DNA from: [Eubacterium] saphenum
GTDB lineage: Bacteria > Bacillota > Clostridia > Oscillospirales > Ruminococcaceae
Assembly: GCA_004554555.1 (NCBI GenBank)
Contig: SFLN01000009.1
Span: forward strand, 1 to 28,571
Length of the DNA stretch: 28,571 nt
Direction: 5' to 3'
A model generated the notes under the pieces. That model was given only the letters and a program-made list of their open reading frames with translations. It was not told the origin of the DNA and ran no database searches. Positions 1 to 8,050 of the stretch are shown here, piece by piece. Numbering within the stretch: position 1 is the first letter of the stretch; each line of letters opens with the position of its first letter. The translations under genes and the position numbers were made by a program.

Positions 1-1
1 C

Positions 2-1609
2 TACAGAATCAATCGCGCAGGCGATGACGCAGCAGGTCTCGCAGTTTCCGAGAAGATGAGAAGCCAGATCAAGGGCTTGAACCAGGCTATCCGCAACTCT
101 CAGGACGGCATCAACATGATCCAGACCTACGAGGGCGCAGCTCAGGAATCTCACTCCATTCTGCAGAGAATGAAGGAACTTGCTTCGCAGGCAGCTAACG
201 GTACATATCAGAACGAGGTTGACCGCGACGCTATTCAGCTCGAATTCGACCAGTTGAACGATGAGCTCGATCAGATCGCTGATACCGACTTCAACGGTAC
301 TGTAATGCTCAACGGTGGCGTTATGGCTGACGGCACAAGAGCAGTTGGCGGCAAATTCGATTACACAGATCCCAACAACAAGAGAAATGCAATGAAGCTT
401 GGTCCGTCTGATTTCAAAGTCGGCGATGCAAAGGCTAACATTACCGAAGATATGACGGTAACATTCAAGTACACCGAACAGACAGGTGCTGATGCAGGTA
501 AAGGCACATGGTCTATTGCAAGCGGCGCACCCGCAGGAAAGACTGTTACTTCCAAAGACACGGGTGGTTTCCAGTTTGAAGGCATTGTATTCTCGGCAGA
601 TACATCTGAATTCGTAAGCGGCGATACTGTAACTATTAAGTTTAGCAAGCAGACTGCTGAAGTTAAGCAAGCAGCAGCTAATCTCGGCTATACTATCGGC
701 GGAGAATTGAAGAAAGATCCGTTTGCTGCTCCCACACTTCTTACTACAGCTGTTCCGCAAAATGCAGATGAAGCTAAGACTATCAACTCTCTCCAGGGAG
801 CGACCATTTCGTTTGCAGTTGATAACGCAGGAAAAGTTGACAATAATACAGCTACCTCGTTTGTAACCTTGGCAGATGGCACAAAAGTGAAGAATGGTAC
901 TGCAGCAACTGCAAACGATACCTTAGTTGCACAAATCGCAGGCAATAAGGTTGAGATTCGTGCATGGATAAATGGAGCAGATGCAAAGTTGATAGAGTTA
1001 GATGGCTCTACAGCAGTTGCAGACAACAAGGATTTGAATGGTTCTGTTACATTGGCATTTGCAGACGCTGTATATCAGCCGAAGAGCGATGCTAAGTATG
1101 AGATACTCGGTACAACTACCGTATCTAAGTCTAACTCCAATGGTGCTGCAACCGCTCCTTTGACCTACACCGATCACCTTGTACTCCAGTCCGGTGCTAG
1201 AACTAAGGACAGCGTTGACTTTTCTTTTGCATACAAGACTGACGGAATGGGCGAACTTAGCGCTAACCTCGATATCTCTTCCAGAGCTAACGGATTGAAC
1301 ACCAAGAGCCTCTCACTCAAGACACAGGAAGATGCAAACGCTGCTATCGACAGAATCGACAACGCGATCTCCAAGACCTCTATGGTTCGTGCAACATTCG
1401 GTGCTACTCAGAACCGTCTCGAGCACAAGATCACCAACCTCACCACCACAAGTGAGAACCTCACTGAGGCTGAGTCTTCGATCCGCGACACCGATATGGC
1501 TTCCGAGATGATGAACTACACCAAGTTCAACATCCTTCAGCAGGCAGCTCAGTCGATGCTCGCTCAGGCAAATCAGCAGCCGCAGTCCATTCTGCAGCTC
1601 CTCGGCTAA
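2..1609 (+). CDS. fliC: Flagellin, 5' end outside the window
   Basis: This is the structural protein of the flagellar filament, exported by the flagellar type III system. The reading frame is already open at base 2 and gives the flagellin D0/D1 signature INRAGDDAAGLAVSEKMR, followed by GINMIQTYEGA and LQRMKELASQAANG, so only the first few dozen residues are missing; 535 residues are visible. The C-terminal D1/D0 helices are also typical (AAIDRIDNAISK, ATFGATQNRLEH, SSIRDTDMASEMM, then SMLAQANQQPQSILQLL). Between them, about residues 115-415 form a long Thr/Ala/Asp-rich variable domain that is exposed on the filament surface. This middle part looks richer in A+T than the conserved ends. A strong hairpin terminator follows. 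A flagellin lysine methylase gene lies at 15490-16605. The identification is secure; which flagellin copy this is cannot be told. Confidence 0.96.
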   Translation, partial: YRINRAGDDAAGLAVSEKMRSQIKGLNQAIRNSQDGINMIQTYEGAAQESHSILQRMKELASQAANGTYQNEVDRDAIQLEFDQLNDELDQIADTDFNGTVMLNGGVMADGTRAVGGKFDYTDPNNKRNAMKLGPSDFKVGDAKANITEDMTVTFKYTEQTGADAGKGTWSIASGAPAGKTVTSKDTGGFQFEGIVFSADTSEFVSGDTVTIKFSKQTAEVKQAAANLGYTIGGELKKDPFAAPTLLTTAVPQNADEAKTINSLQGATISFAVDNAGKVDNNTATSFVTLADGTKVKNGTAATANDTLVAQIAGNKVEIRAWINGADAKLIELDGSTAVADNKDLNGSVTLAFADAVYQPKSDAKYEILGTTTVSKSNSNGAATAPLTYTDHLVLQSGARTKDSVDFSFAYKTDGMGELSANLDISSRANGLNTKSLSLKTQEDANAAIDRIDNAISKTSMVRATFGATQNRLEHKITNLTTTSENLTEAESSIRDTDMASEMMNYTKFNILQQAAQSMLAQANQQPQSILQLLG

Positions 1610-1668
1610 TTCTAGTCGGAACGCTGACGCCGCTTAACGCGGCTTAACAAAAGCAGGAATGTGTTTTA

Positions 1669-1701
1669 CCCCTCGGAGAAATCCGAGGGGGTTTTGTTTT
1701 T
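1669..1701 (+). terminator. Rho-independent terminator after flagellin
   Basis: A perfect 9 bp stem (CCCCTCGGA, 1669-1677, with TCCGAGGGG, 1682-1690) closes on a GAAA tetraloop and is followed by GTTTTGTTTTT. A weaker 5 bp hairpin (GCCGC/GCGGC, 1629-1643) precedes it. It ends the flagellin transcript. Confidence 0.93.
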
Positions 1702-1721
1702 GAAAGATTTTTAAAAATATG

Positions 1722-1750
1722 TTGCAATTTGCGCCGCTTTGTGCTATAAT
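1722..1750 (+). promoter_or_regulatory. Sigma-A promoter for the aspartate kinase operon
   Basis: TTGCAA (1722-1727) and TATAAT (1745-1750) are separated by 17 bp. The start codon at 1785 is preceded by GTGAGG. The leader is only about 28 nt, too short for a lysine riboswitch, so attenuation of that kind is not expected here. Confidence 0.85.
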
Positions 1751-1784
1751 AATACATAAGTTTATTTTAAAGTGAGGTATTTTT

Positions 1785-3110
1785 ATGAGCAAGGTTGTTA
1801 AGTTCGGCGGAAGCTCACTCGCGGACGCGGGACAGTTTCAGAAGGTTGCCAAGATTATCAAAAGCGACGAGGAGCGCTGCTATGTTGTTCCGAGCGCGCC
1901 CGGAAAGCGCTTTTCCGATGATACAAAGGTTACGGATTTGCTGTATCAGTGCTATGAGAGAGTGCTCACCGGCGAGGATTTCGCGAAGGCTTTTATGCCC
2001 GTGAGAGAGCGTTTTGACGGCATTATCAAGGATTTGGGACTGGATATGTCGCTCGAGGACGAGTATATTAAAATCGGAAAGGATTTCCGCGAGGGCGCAA
2101 ACCGTGACTACGCGGCTTCGCGCGGCGAGTATCTGAACGGTATCATTCTCGCGAAATATCTCGATTATGAGTTCGTTGACGCGGCAAAGGGTATCTTCTT
2201 CGACCACGACGGCAAGTTTGACGCTGATGTCACAAACGCTTGCCTCGGCGCTATTCTCGAGAGAAAACCCAGAGCCGTTATCCCGGGATTTTACGGCGCT
2301 ATGCCCGACGGTTCGATAAAGACGTTTTCGCGCGGCGGCTCGGATTTCACGGGCTCTGTTGTCGCAAAGGCTGTCGGCGCGTCGCTTTACGAGAACTGGA
2401 CGGACGTTTCGGGATTTCTGGTTGCTGACCCGAGAATTGTCAAGAACCCCGAGGGCATCGGCGTAATCACCTACTCCGAGCTTCGCGAGCTTTCCTATAT
2501 GGGCGCGGGCGTTCTTCACGAGGACGCGATTTTCCCCGTAAGAAGCGCGAATATTCCTATTAATATAAAGAACACAAACGCTCCCGAGGACGCAGGAACG
2601 CTGATTGTTCCGAACGCTGACGACAAGCCCTCAAAGTACCTCATCACAGGTATCGCGGGCAAGAAGAATTTCTCGGCGATTTCGATTGAAAAGGACAGAA
2701 TGAATTCCAGCAAGGGCTTTATGAGAAGACTTTTGCAGGTTCTCGAAAATCACGCGATTTTCCCCGAGCATATGCCTACGGGAATTGACACCGTGAGCGT
2801 TGTCGTAAACTCTCAAGAGCTTGACGGACAGCGCGAAAAGCTTGCCGAGCGCATCAAAGAGGTTGTTCGTCCCGACCATTTCGAGATTATCGATGGACTT
2901 TCGCTGATTGCTGTTGTCGGACGCGGAATGAAGTCGGCGAAGGGTACTGCAACTCGCGTTTTCGCGGCGCTTTCGCACGCTGATATCAACATCAGAATGA
3001 TTGACCAGGGTTCTTCCGAGCTGAACATAATTGTCGGCATCAACGACGCTGATTTTGAAAAGGCAATCCAGGTAATTTACGATATGTTTATCCTCAGCGA
3101 ACAGGAATAA
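1785..3110 (+). CDS. lysC: Aspartate kinase
   Basis: It phosphorylates aspartate to 4-aspartyl phosphate, the first step to lysine, threonine, methionine and diaminopimelate. The N-terminus carries the kinase signature KFGGSS (residues 6-11). The amino acid kinase domain runs to about residue 290 and includes FSRGGSDFTGS and the ENWTDVSGF segment. The C-terminus holds ACT-type regulatory segments: one begins near FSAISIEKD, and the other contains VVGRGMKSAKGTATRVF and INIRMIDQGSSELNI. The length of 441 residues fits the monofunctional clostridial form. It is first in an operon with the NYN protein 12 bp downstream. Feedback inhibition through the ACT segments is expected from the family; the effector cannot be read from the sequence. 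Confidence 0.95.
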   Translation: MSKVVKFGGSSLADAGQFQKVAKIIKSDEERCYVVPSAPGKRFSDDTKVTDLLYQCYERVLTGEDFAKAFMPVRERFDGIIKDLGLDMSLEDEYIKIGKDFREGANRDYAASRGEYLNGIILAKYLDYEFVDAAKGIFFDHDGKFDADVTNACLGAILERKPRAVIPGFYGAMPDGSIKTFSRGGSDFTGSVVAKAVGASLYENWTDVSGFLVADPRIVKNPEGIGVITYSELRELSYMGAGVLHEDAIFPVRSANIPINIKNTNAPEDAGTLIVPNADDKPSKYLITGIAGKKNFSAISIEKDRMNSSKGFMRRLLQVLENHAIFPEHMPTGIDTVSVVVNSQELDGQREKLAERIKEVVRPDHFEIIDGLSLIAVVGRGMKSAKGTATRVFAALSHADINIRMIDQGSSELNIIVGINDADFEKAIQVIYDMFILSEQE

Positions 3111-3122
3111 CGGGAGAATTTT

Positions 3123-4817
3123 ATGAACGAAGATAAAAAGCTCGCACTTTTGATTGACAGCGACAATGTTTCCGCGAAATACGCTCCGTTTATTTTGCAG
3201 GAGGCTTCAAAATACGGCGAGCTGACCTACAAGAGAGTTTACGGCGACTGGGAAAAGGGCGGAAACGGCTGGCATTACCCTGCGCTCAACAACTCGATTT
3301 TGCCGGTACAGCAGATGAATTACATCGCGGGCAAAAACTGCACGGATTTCTCGATGATAATCGACGCGATGGATATTCTGTACACGGGAAACGTGGACGG
3401 CTTTGTTCTCGTGACGAGCGACAGCGATTTCACTCGACTGGCAATCAGGCTTCGCGAGGCGGGAAAGCTGGTTGTCGGTATCGGCGAGGTGAAAACGCCG
3501 CTGCCCTTTACGGCGAGCTGCCACCACTTCAGCTACCTCAATCAAGTCTGCGAGCCGAACGCGAATTATGATGAAAAAGCGCTTCGCAAAGCGGTTCTCG
3601 ATTACGTTTCGGAGAACGACGACGGCAGGCTTGATTTGGCGAAAATCTCGGCTTATCTCACGTCAAAGTTCGGAAATATCGATTATGACGCGTTTGGGTT
3701 CAAGCGTTTCTCCAACTTCATCGACAGCTTCTCGGAGCTTCGCCGCAGCAACACCTTTGTCACCTTGAAAAAGAAGAACTCGGCGAAGGTTGTCGAGGAG
3801 CGCAAACCCGCACCGCAAAGCGAACCGTCCGCGTCCGAGCTGGTTTCGGTTATCACCGAGTATCTCGAGCGCAAGCACGGTCGCGATGATTTGTCGCAGC
3901 TTGAAAAATTCGTGACGGGCGTGTTCGGAAAGGTCGATTACTCGCGGTTTGGTTCAAAGCGCTTCGCGCGTTTTATCGACAGCCAGCCGCAGTTTGTCCG
4001 CAGAAACAGTATGGTTGTTCTCGCGGAGGAAGCCGAGAAAACCGAGCCGGAAAAGCCCGCTTCTGCGGTAACTCTCGAGGCGTTTTCCGAGGACGTTTTG
4101 AAATACGCGGGCGAGAATATGCCAAACGGCGGAAATCTCGGTCAGCTCAACAACCTCCTCATCGAGAAATACGGCAAAAACTATGTCGCGGAGCTTGGCT
4201 TTGATGATTTCGCAAAGGCGGTTCTTTCGGTAACGCAGGTCAAGGTATCGAAGAACCACGTTTTCTCAAAGGCTGAGGAAGCGGCTGTTGAGGAAAAACA
4301 GCCCGAGGTTAAACAACCCGCGAAAAAGCTCCCCGAAAAGCAGCCCGAGGAGAAGCAGCCCGAACCCGCTCCCGAAAAGCCCAAAAAGCAAAAATCGGAA
4401 AAGCTCGAGCTGAACACGGTAAAGCGCGAGGTTCAGATGCAGACGGCGCAGAGCGAAAAGGGCGTGACGCTCCCTGCTTTGGGCAAACTGTTGAAGGAGA
4501 AATTCGGCGAGAATTATCTCAAGGAGCTTGGAATAGGCTCGGTGAAGAAGCTGATTTCGGGCGTTGCGGGAGTGAAAATCAGCGGAAACTACGCGAAAAT
4601 GAGCAAGGAGTTCGTTGAGCGCACGGAGCAGATTGAACAGCTTGTCCGCGATTTTGTCGAGAACAGCAAAAAGCCCAGCGTAAAGGCACTTTCCACGCAT
4701 ATCAAGAAGAATTTTGAGAATTTCGATTTCACCGATTACGGCTACGCGAGATTTTCCGATTTTATCAACGCGATTGACGGAGTTCGCGCCGACGGTTATT
4801 ATGTTGAAAAAGAGTAA
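3123..4817 (+). CDS. NYN (LabA-like PIN) domain protein with five LOTUS/OST-HTH repeats
   Basis: Probably an RNA-acting nuclease or RNA-binding regulator. Residues 4-140 form a NYN/LabA-like PIN domain with its acidic metal-binding residues: D12 and D14 (LLIDSDN), D75 and D81, and D100 and D102 (VTSDSDF). Five winged-helix LOTUS/OST-HTH modules follow, near residues 149-216, 237-301, 318-384, 430-495 and 500-564. Three of them (first, second and last) share the wording YxxFGxKRFxxFID or a close variant. Modules three and four share KYGKNYVAELG and KFGENYLKELG and are separated by a Lys/Glu/Pro linker (385-428, repeated KQPE). Bacterial NYN-OST-HTH proteins usually have one or two such modules, so five is a lot. 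The start has a CGGGAG ribosome site, and the gene follows lysC directly. RNA as substrate is inferred from the families. Confidence 0.88.
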   Translation: MNEDKKLALLIDSDNVSAKYAPFILQEASKYGELTYKRVYGDWEKGGNGWHYPALNNSILPVQQMNYIAGKNCTDFSMIIDAMDILYTGNVDGFVLVTSDSDFTRLAIRLREAGKLVVGIGEVKTPLPFTASCHHFSYLNQVCEPNANYDEKALRKAVLDYVSENDDGRLDLAKISAYLTSKFGNIDYDAFGFKRFSNFIDSFSELRRSNTFVTLKKKNSAKVVEERKPAPQSEPSASELVSVITEYLERKHGRDDLSQLEKFVTGVFGKVDYSRFGSKRFARFIDSQPQFVRRNSMVVLAEEAEKTEPEKPASAVTLEAFSEDVLKYAGENMPNGGNLGQLNNLLIEKYGKNYVAELGFDDFAKAVLSVTQVKVSKNHVFSKAEEAAVEEKQPEVKQPAKKLPEKQPEEKQPEPAPEKPKKQKSEKLELNTVKREVQMQTAQSEKGVTLPALGKLLKEKFGENYLKELGIGSVKKLISGVAGVKISGNYAKMSKEFVERTEQIEQLVRDFVENSKKPSVKALSTHIKKNFENFDFTDYGYARFSDFINAIDGVRADGYYVEKE

Positions 4818-4834
4818 TTCGCAGGTGATTGGAT

Positions 4835-5761
4835 TTGAAAAAAGAGGTTATCTTCAGTCTTTCGGGATTGTACCGCGATGATTTTCGCGTCACGGGCTAT
4901 CGTTTCGGCAGCGGCGAGCCAAGCTGCTGCATAATCGGAGCAATCCGCGGCGACGAGGTTCAGCAGCTTTATATCTGCGGGCAGCTTGTAAAGGCGCTTC
5001 GGGAGCTTGAAAAGAACGGCGAAATTGCCGAGGGAAAGGAAATTCTCGTCATTCCCTCGATGAACAATTACAGTATGAACATCAGCCGCCGTTTCTGGTG
5101 CTTGGACAACACCGATATCAACAGGCAGTTCCCCGGCGAGGCGGACGGTGATACAACCGAGCGTGTTGCCGCAGCGGTTTTTGAGGAAATTCGGAAATAC
5201 CCGCATTGCGTGCAGTTCCCGTCGTTCTATATCCCGGGAGTTTTCGCGCCGCACGTTCGTATGATGAAAACCCAAGCGCAGAACGAGAGCGCAGCGGAGC
5301 TTTTCGGGCTGCCGTTTGTGGTGCTGAGAGAACCGACCGCGCTGGACAAGTCCACGTTGAATTTCAGCCTGCAAAGCGTCGGCACGGCAGCGTTTTCGGT
5401 GTACACGGAAACGCGTGAAACGATTGACGAAATTTCCGCGGAAATCGGTGTTGAAGCGGTGCTGCGGTTCTTGTCGAAAACGGGCGTTATCAAAAGCGAG
5501 GTTCGCGAGGGCGTTGCGGCAAAGGTTGTCGATGAAAGCGAGCTTGTGAACGTCAAGAGCGAGGACGCTGGCATTTACCGTGAAATTGTAACGGTCGGAA
5601 GCGCGGTTAAAGAGGGCGATGTGCTTGCGCGGATTTTGCACCCGTACGAGGGCGAGGTTATCCGCGAGGTCAAAGCGCCCGTGGACGGAACGGTCTTTTT
5701 CGCGCGCCACAAATCCATAATCTGTCAACATTCGCTTGTGTTCAAGATTGTCAGGAAATAA
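4835..5761 (+). CDS. Aspartoacylase/succinylglutamate desuccinylase-fold (M14-like) protein, probably without the zinc site
   Basis: The protein has the fold of the AspA/AstE branch of M14 zinc carboxypeptidases: an N-terminal hydrolase domain and a C-terminal beta domain (about residues 235-305) with APVDGTVFF. Expected family landmarks are present (ILVIPSMN, DNTDINRQFPG, FAPHVRM). The metal site is altered. The first zinc motif HxxE reads IRGDE, with R38 in place of His and E41 kept. The DLH segment that carries the second zinc His appears as QFPSFYIPG. Activity as a normal acylase is therefore doubtful. The start is TTG at 4835: AGGTGA at 4823-4828 sits six bases upstream, whereas the in-frame TTG at 4829 has no room for a ribosome site and a stop codon lies just before it. 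It is last in the lysC operon. Substrate unknown. Confidence 0.82.
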   Translation: MKKEVIFSLSGLYRDDFRVTGYRFGSGEPSCCIIGAIRGDEVQQLYICGQLVKALRELEKNGEIAEGKEILVIPSMNNYSMNISRRFWCLDNTDINRQFPGEADGDTTERVAAAVFEEIRKYPHCVQFPSFYIPGVFAPHVRMMKTQAQNESAAELFGLPFVVLREPTALDKSTLNFSLQSVGTAAFSVYTETRETIDEISAEIGVEAVLRFLSKTGVIKSEVREGVAAKVVDESELVNVKSEDAGIYREIVTVGSAVKEGDVLARILHPYEGEVIREVKAPVDGTVFFARHKSIICQHSLVFKIVRK

Positions 5762-5766
5762 AAATT

Positions 5767-5790
5767 CCCGAGAGTTTTTAGGCTCTCGGG
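5767..5790. terminator. Bidirectional terminator between convergent genes
   Basis: An 8 bp stem CCCGAGAG (5767-5774) / CTCTCGGG (5783-5790) has an 8-nt loop. ATTTTGTTT follows on the plus strand, and the other flank reads AATTTTTAT on the minus strand, so it can end both the lysC operon and the minus-strand gene that ends at 5798. Confidence 0.88.
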
Positions 5791-5797
5791 ATTTTGT

Positions 5798-6277
5798 TTA
5801 ATTCAACTCAAACAGCGCGTTTTCGTAATTCTTGACGTAATATCGGATATTTTTTCTGCCCTTTTGAATTACGGTGTGACCTTCCTGCTCCAGCTTATCC
5901 TTTTGCGCAAGCGCACCGCCCGGGTATTTTTCATTAAGCTCGCCGTTTGCCTTGAGCGTTCTCCAATAAGGTGTTTCGTTATCGGAGCGCTGGTGGCTTG
6001 CCCACGCGGCGATTGACACGAAAATTCCCGCGGTAATCGGCTCGGTGAAATCCGCGCCGGACTGTTTTGCGAAAAAATCTCGGATTGCGCCGACAGTCGT
6101 GACCTTTCCGAAAGGCACCTTTTTCATCACGGTATCGTAATCAATCGGCGGCGCAAAATACATACGATTGCCGCCGTATTTTTCGATACTTGCCTTATCG
6201 GTTATCGTCTGAATTTTCGGCATATCCTTGCTGTCGTGAAGCATTGCGTTAAAATCCTTCTTTTCCTCGTTAGCCAT
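5798..6277 (-). CDS. MGMT-family (alkyltransferase-like) protein without acceptor cysteine
   Basis: The 159-residue protein carries the DNA-binding domain of O6-methylguanine-DNA methyltransferase. VPFGKVTTVGAI (residues 54-65) matches the conserved PxGKVTTYGxIA helix region. The active-site region reads PYWR (103-106) followed by TLKANGEL, where true methyltransferases have PCHR. The acceptor Cys is thus Tyr and the next His is Trp, so it cannot accept an alkyl group. Alkyltransferase-like proteins of this kind bind damaged bases and hand them to nucleotide excision repair; that role is inferred here. An extra 45-residue N-terminal stretch precedes the domain. The start has an excellent GGAGGTG ribosome site and its own promoter at 6297-6325. 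Confidence 0.85.
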   Translation of the reverse strand: MANEEKKDFNAMLHDSKDMPKIQTITDKASIEKYGGNRMYFAPPIDYDTVMKKVPFGKVTTVGAIRDFFAKQSGADFTEPITAGIFVSIAAWASHQRSDNETPYWRTLKANGELNEKYPGGALAQKDKLEQEGHTVIQKGRKNIRYYVKNYENALFELN

Positions 6278-6296
6278 ACTAACACCTCCGAAGTGT

Positions 6297-6325
6297 ATTA
6301 TAACGCAGTTTTTATTCTAATGCAA
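6297..6325 (-). promoter_or_regulatory. Sigma-A promoter for the MGMT-like gene
   Basis: Read on the minus strand, TTGCAT (6320-6325) and TATAAT (6297-6302) are 17 bp apart, with GGAGGTG at 6283-6289 just downstream. It lies in the 66 bp gap after the lysozyme gene, which shows no terminator, so read-through from upstream is also possible. Confidence 0.8.
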
Positions 6326-6343
6326 TGAGGCTGTTTGAAAAAA

Positions 6344-7798
6344 TTAATCGAACCTGTCGAGATGGTTGTAGCCGCCCTCGCGGATTATTTTCGCGTAATC
6401 CTTGAAGCACACGTTCAGGTCAACGTCAACATCAATTCCCGAAACTCTTCCCTCGCAGGAATACTGCCACATACCGTAGCTGCCCTTGTAGGACGGTTTT
6501 GGGACATTCCAGTGCGCAACCCAGACTTCGCAGTTAAGCGCTTCCATATCCATATAGTTTTCGTACCAGCTGGTGTAGGAGTAAATCATCGGGTAGTAGC
6601 CCGCCTTGCGGATTTCCTCGATGAACACCTGTGCGATTTCGTTTTTCACCTCTTTGTCGAGCTTAACCTGCGTGTTGTCCTCAAAGTCGAGCACAACGGG
6701 ATAGGTAATCTTGTAAGGCGAAATTGTTTCGATGAAATGCTTTGCTTCGGCTCTTGCCTCTTCTGCGTTCAGTGCGTAGCAGTAGTGGTAAACGCCGACG
6801 TCAATTCCAACCCTTGTCGCTTCGGTTATGTTGTACGCAAAGGTCTTGTCCACCTTATCATCGGAGAAGGACGAGCGAATCATAGCGAACTTAATTCCCG
6901 CGTTCTTGACCTTTTTCCAGTTTATCGCTTCCTGCCACGAGGAAACATCGATGCCCTTGATTCCCTTGTTGCGGAGGTCATCGTCAATTTCAAGCTCTGC
7001 GTCCTGTCGGTAATCGATAATTCTTGAGGATTTTGACGCTGAAAGAATTGAGTCGGCGCCTCGGTAGAACTTGACGGTTTTTGCAAGAACCAGAGTGCCG
7101 CTGTTCACATACTCCCCGAGAAGCGAGAACATACCGTCCATTGTGGCTGTCCCGCTGAGCGTTGTGGAAAGCTTACCTTTCAAAAACAGCCTTGCGTTTT
7201 CGGCATTTGAGATACTGCCGGTCAGGACGATTTCAGAAGTCGGCGCAAAGGTGGTTGTACCGCGGTTGATGAGGTTACCCGCGCGGAAAATGTTTATTGA
7301 ACCGCTGTAAATCGCGGTAGCCTTTGCGTGGTTAACAAAATCCGAGGAGAACTTGACGGTGCTGCTGCTTGTGGAAACGATTGTGCCGTAGTTTGCGACA
7401 GCCGATTTTTCCTTGAAGTTAACCATTCCGGAAACGGTCATACGGGCTCTTGGTTCGATAATCATTTTCCCGTAGAAATAGAACTTTGCGTCCGCGTAAA
7501 TCTGGAGATTTGCGCCCTCGCACAAATAAAGCGTGCTGGACTGCGGGAAAGAAACGGTTACGTCCTTGGGAATTTTGACTGCGCTGTCTATGTAGTAGTT
7601 TGTGTTTTCCACGGGCTTGTCCGCCGTGTCCCACCTGACGAGCTTTGTCTTGTCAATCGGCGTGTACTCTTCCGCATAGATGTCGAGCGTGTTTTCGGTT
7701 TTCGGAGTATCCCCGCTTTGAGCGAAAGCCGAGAAAGCCGTCGTCAGAGAAATTGCCGCCGCTACAAACAGCGCAGCTGCTTTTTTGAGAATTTTCAT
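6344..7798 (-). CDS. Secreted GH25 lysozyme (muramidase) with an N-terminal beta-rich region
   Basis: A cell-wall hydrolase that cuts the N-acetylmuramic acid beta-1,4 bond of peptidoglycan outside the membrane. Residues 1-26 are a signal peptide (MKILKKAA, then a hydrophobic core, then SAFA before the likely cut). Residues about 75-265 are a run of short strands rich in Gly, Ser and Thr with recurring NxG/SG turns, which look like a beta-helix or adhesion-type repeat of unknown role. The GH25 domain spans about 280-484, with the first acid in GIDVSSW (D284) and the DxE pair in VVLDFED (D371, E373). The chosen ATG at 7798 has AAGGGGG seven bases upstream; an in-frame start 19 codons earlier lacks a ribosome site and would spoil the signal peptide. 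Wall remodelling is the likely role. Confidence 0.92.
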   Translation of the reverse strand: MKILKKAAALFVAAAISLTTAFSAFAQSGDTPKTENTLDIYAEEYTPIDKTKLVRWDTADKPVENTNYYIDSAVKIPKDVTVSFPQSSTLYLCEGANLQIYADAKFYFYGKMIIEPRARMTVSGMVNFKEKSAVANYGTIVSTSSSTVKFSSDFVNHAKATAIYSGSINIFRAGNLINRGTTTFAPTSEIVLTGSISNAENARLFLKGKLSTTLSGTATMDGMFSLLGEYVNSGTLVLAKTVKFYRGADSILSASKSSRIIDYRQDAELEIDDDLRNKGIKGIDVSSWQEAINWKKVKNAGIKFAMIRSSFSDDKVDKTFAYNITEATRVGIDVGVYHYCYALNAEEARAEAKHFIETISPYKITYPVVLDFEDNTQVKLDKEVKNEIAQVFIEEIRKAGYYPMIYSYTSWYENYMDMEALNCEVWVAHWNVPKPSYKGSYGMWQYSCEGRVSGIDVDVDLNVCFKDYAKIIREGGYNHLDRFD

Positions 7799-8050
7799 TA
7801 TGTACCCCCTTATGTAAAAATGCCAAAAATTTTCTCTATACTTATATTCTCTCATATTTTTATCAATTTGTCAAATGTTTTTTGAAAAAAATTTATGGAA
7901 ATTTTCGGCAAATTCACAAATGGGTAATATTTATTGCAAAAAACAACGCATTGCGGCTGTTTTGCAGAGCTTGTTGCCAATTTCGGGCAGATTTTGTTGA
8001 ATGGGACGTGCTTTGCGAAAACTTTTGGTTAGCTTATGCGAGCTGTTCGG
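7799..8050. other. Gene-free stretch upstream of the lysozyme gene
   Basis: No gene is supported. On the minus strand a TTGACA (7869-7874) may be the -35 of the lysozyme promoter, but the best -10 choices are poor (GAGAAT at 17 bp, AATATA at 20 bp). The stretch 7800-7935 is very A+T rich. An imperfect hairpin around GCAAAA...TTTTGC lies near 7936-7967. Confidence 0.45.

Noticed and set aside
1751..1784. Lysine riboswitch before aspartate kinase
   Set aside because: The leader from the promoter to the start codon is too short and shows no aptamer-like fold.
4799..5731. A 310-residue open frame on the minus strand opposite the aspartoacylase-like gene
   Set aside because: It is antisense to a gene with clear family motifs, has a composition biased to Arg/His/Asn, no recognisable domain and no ribosome site.
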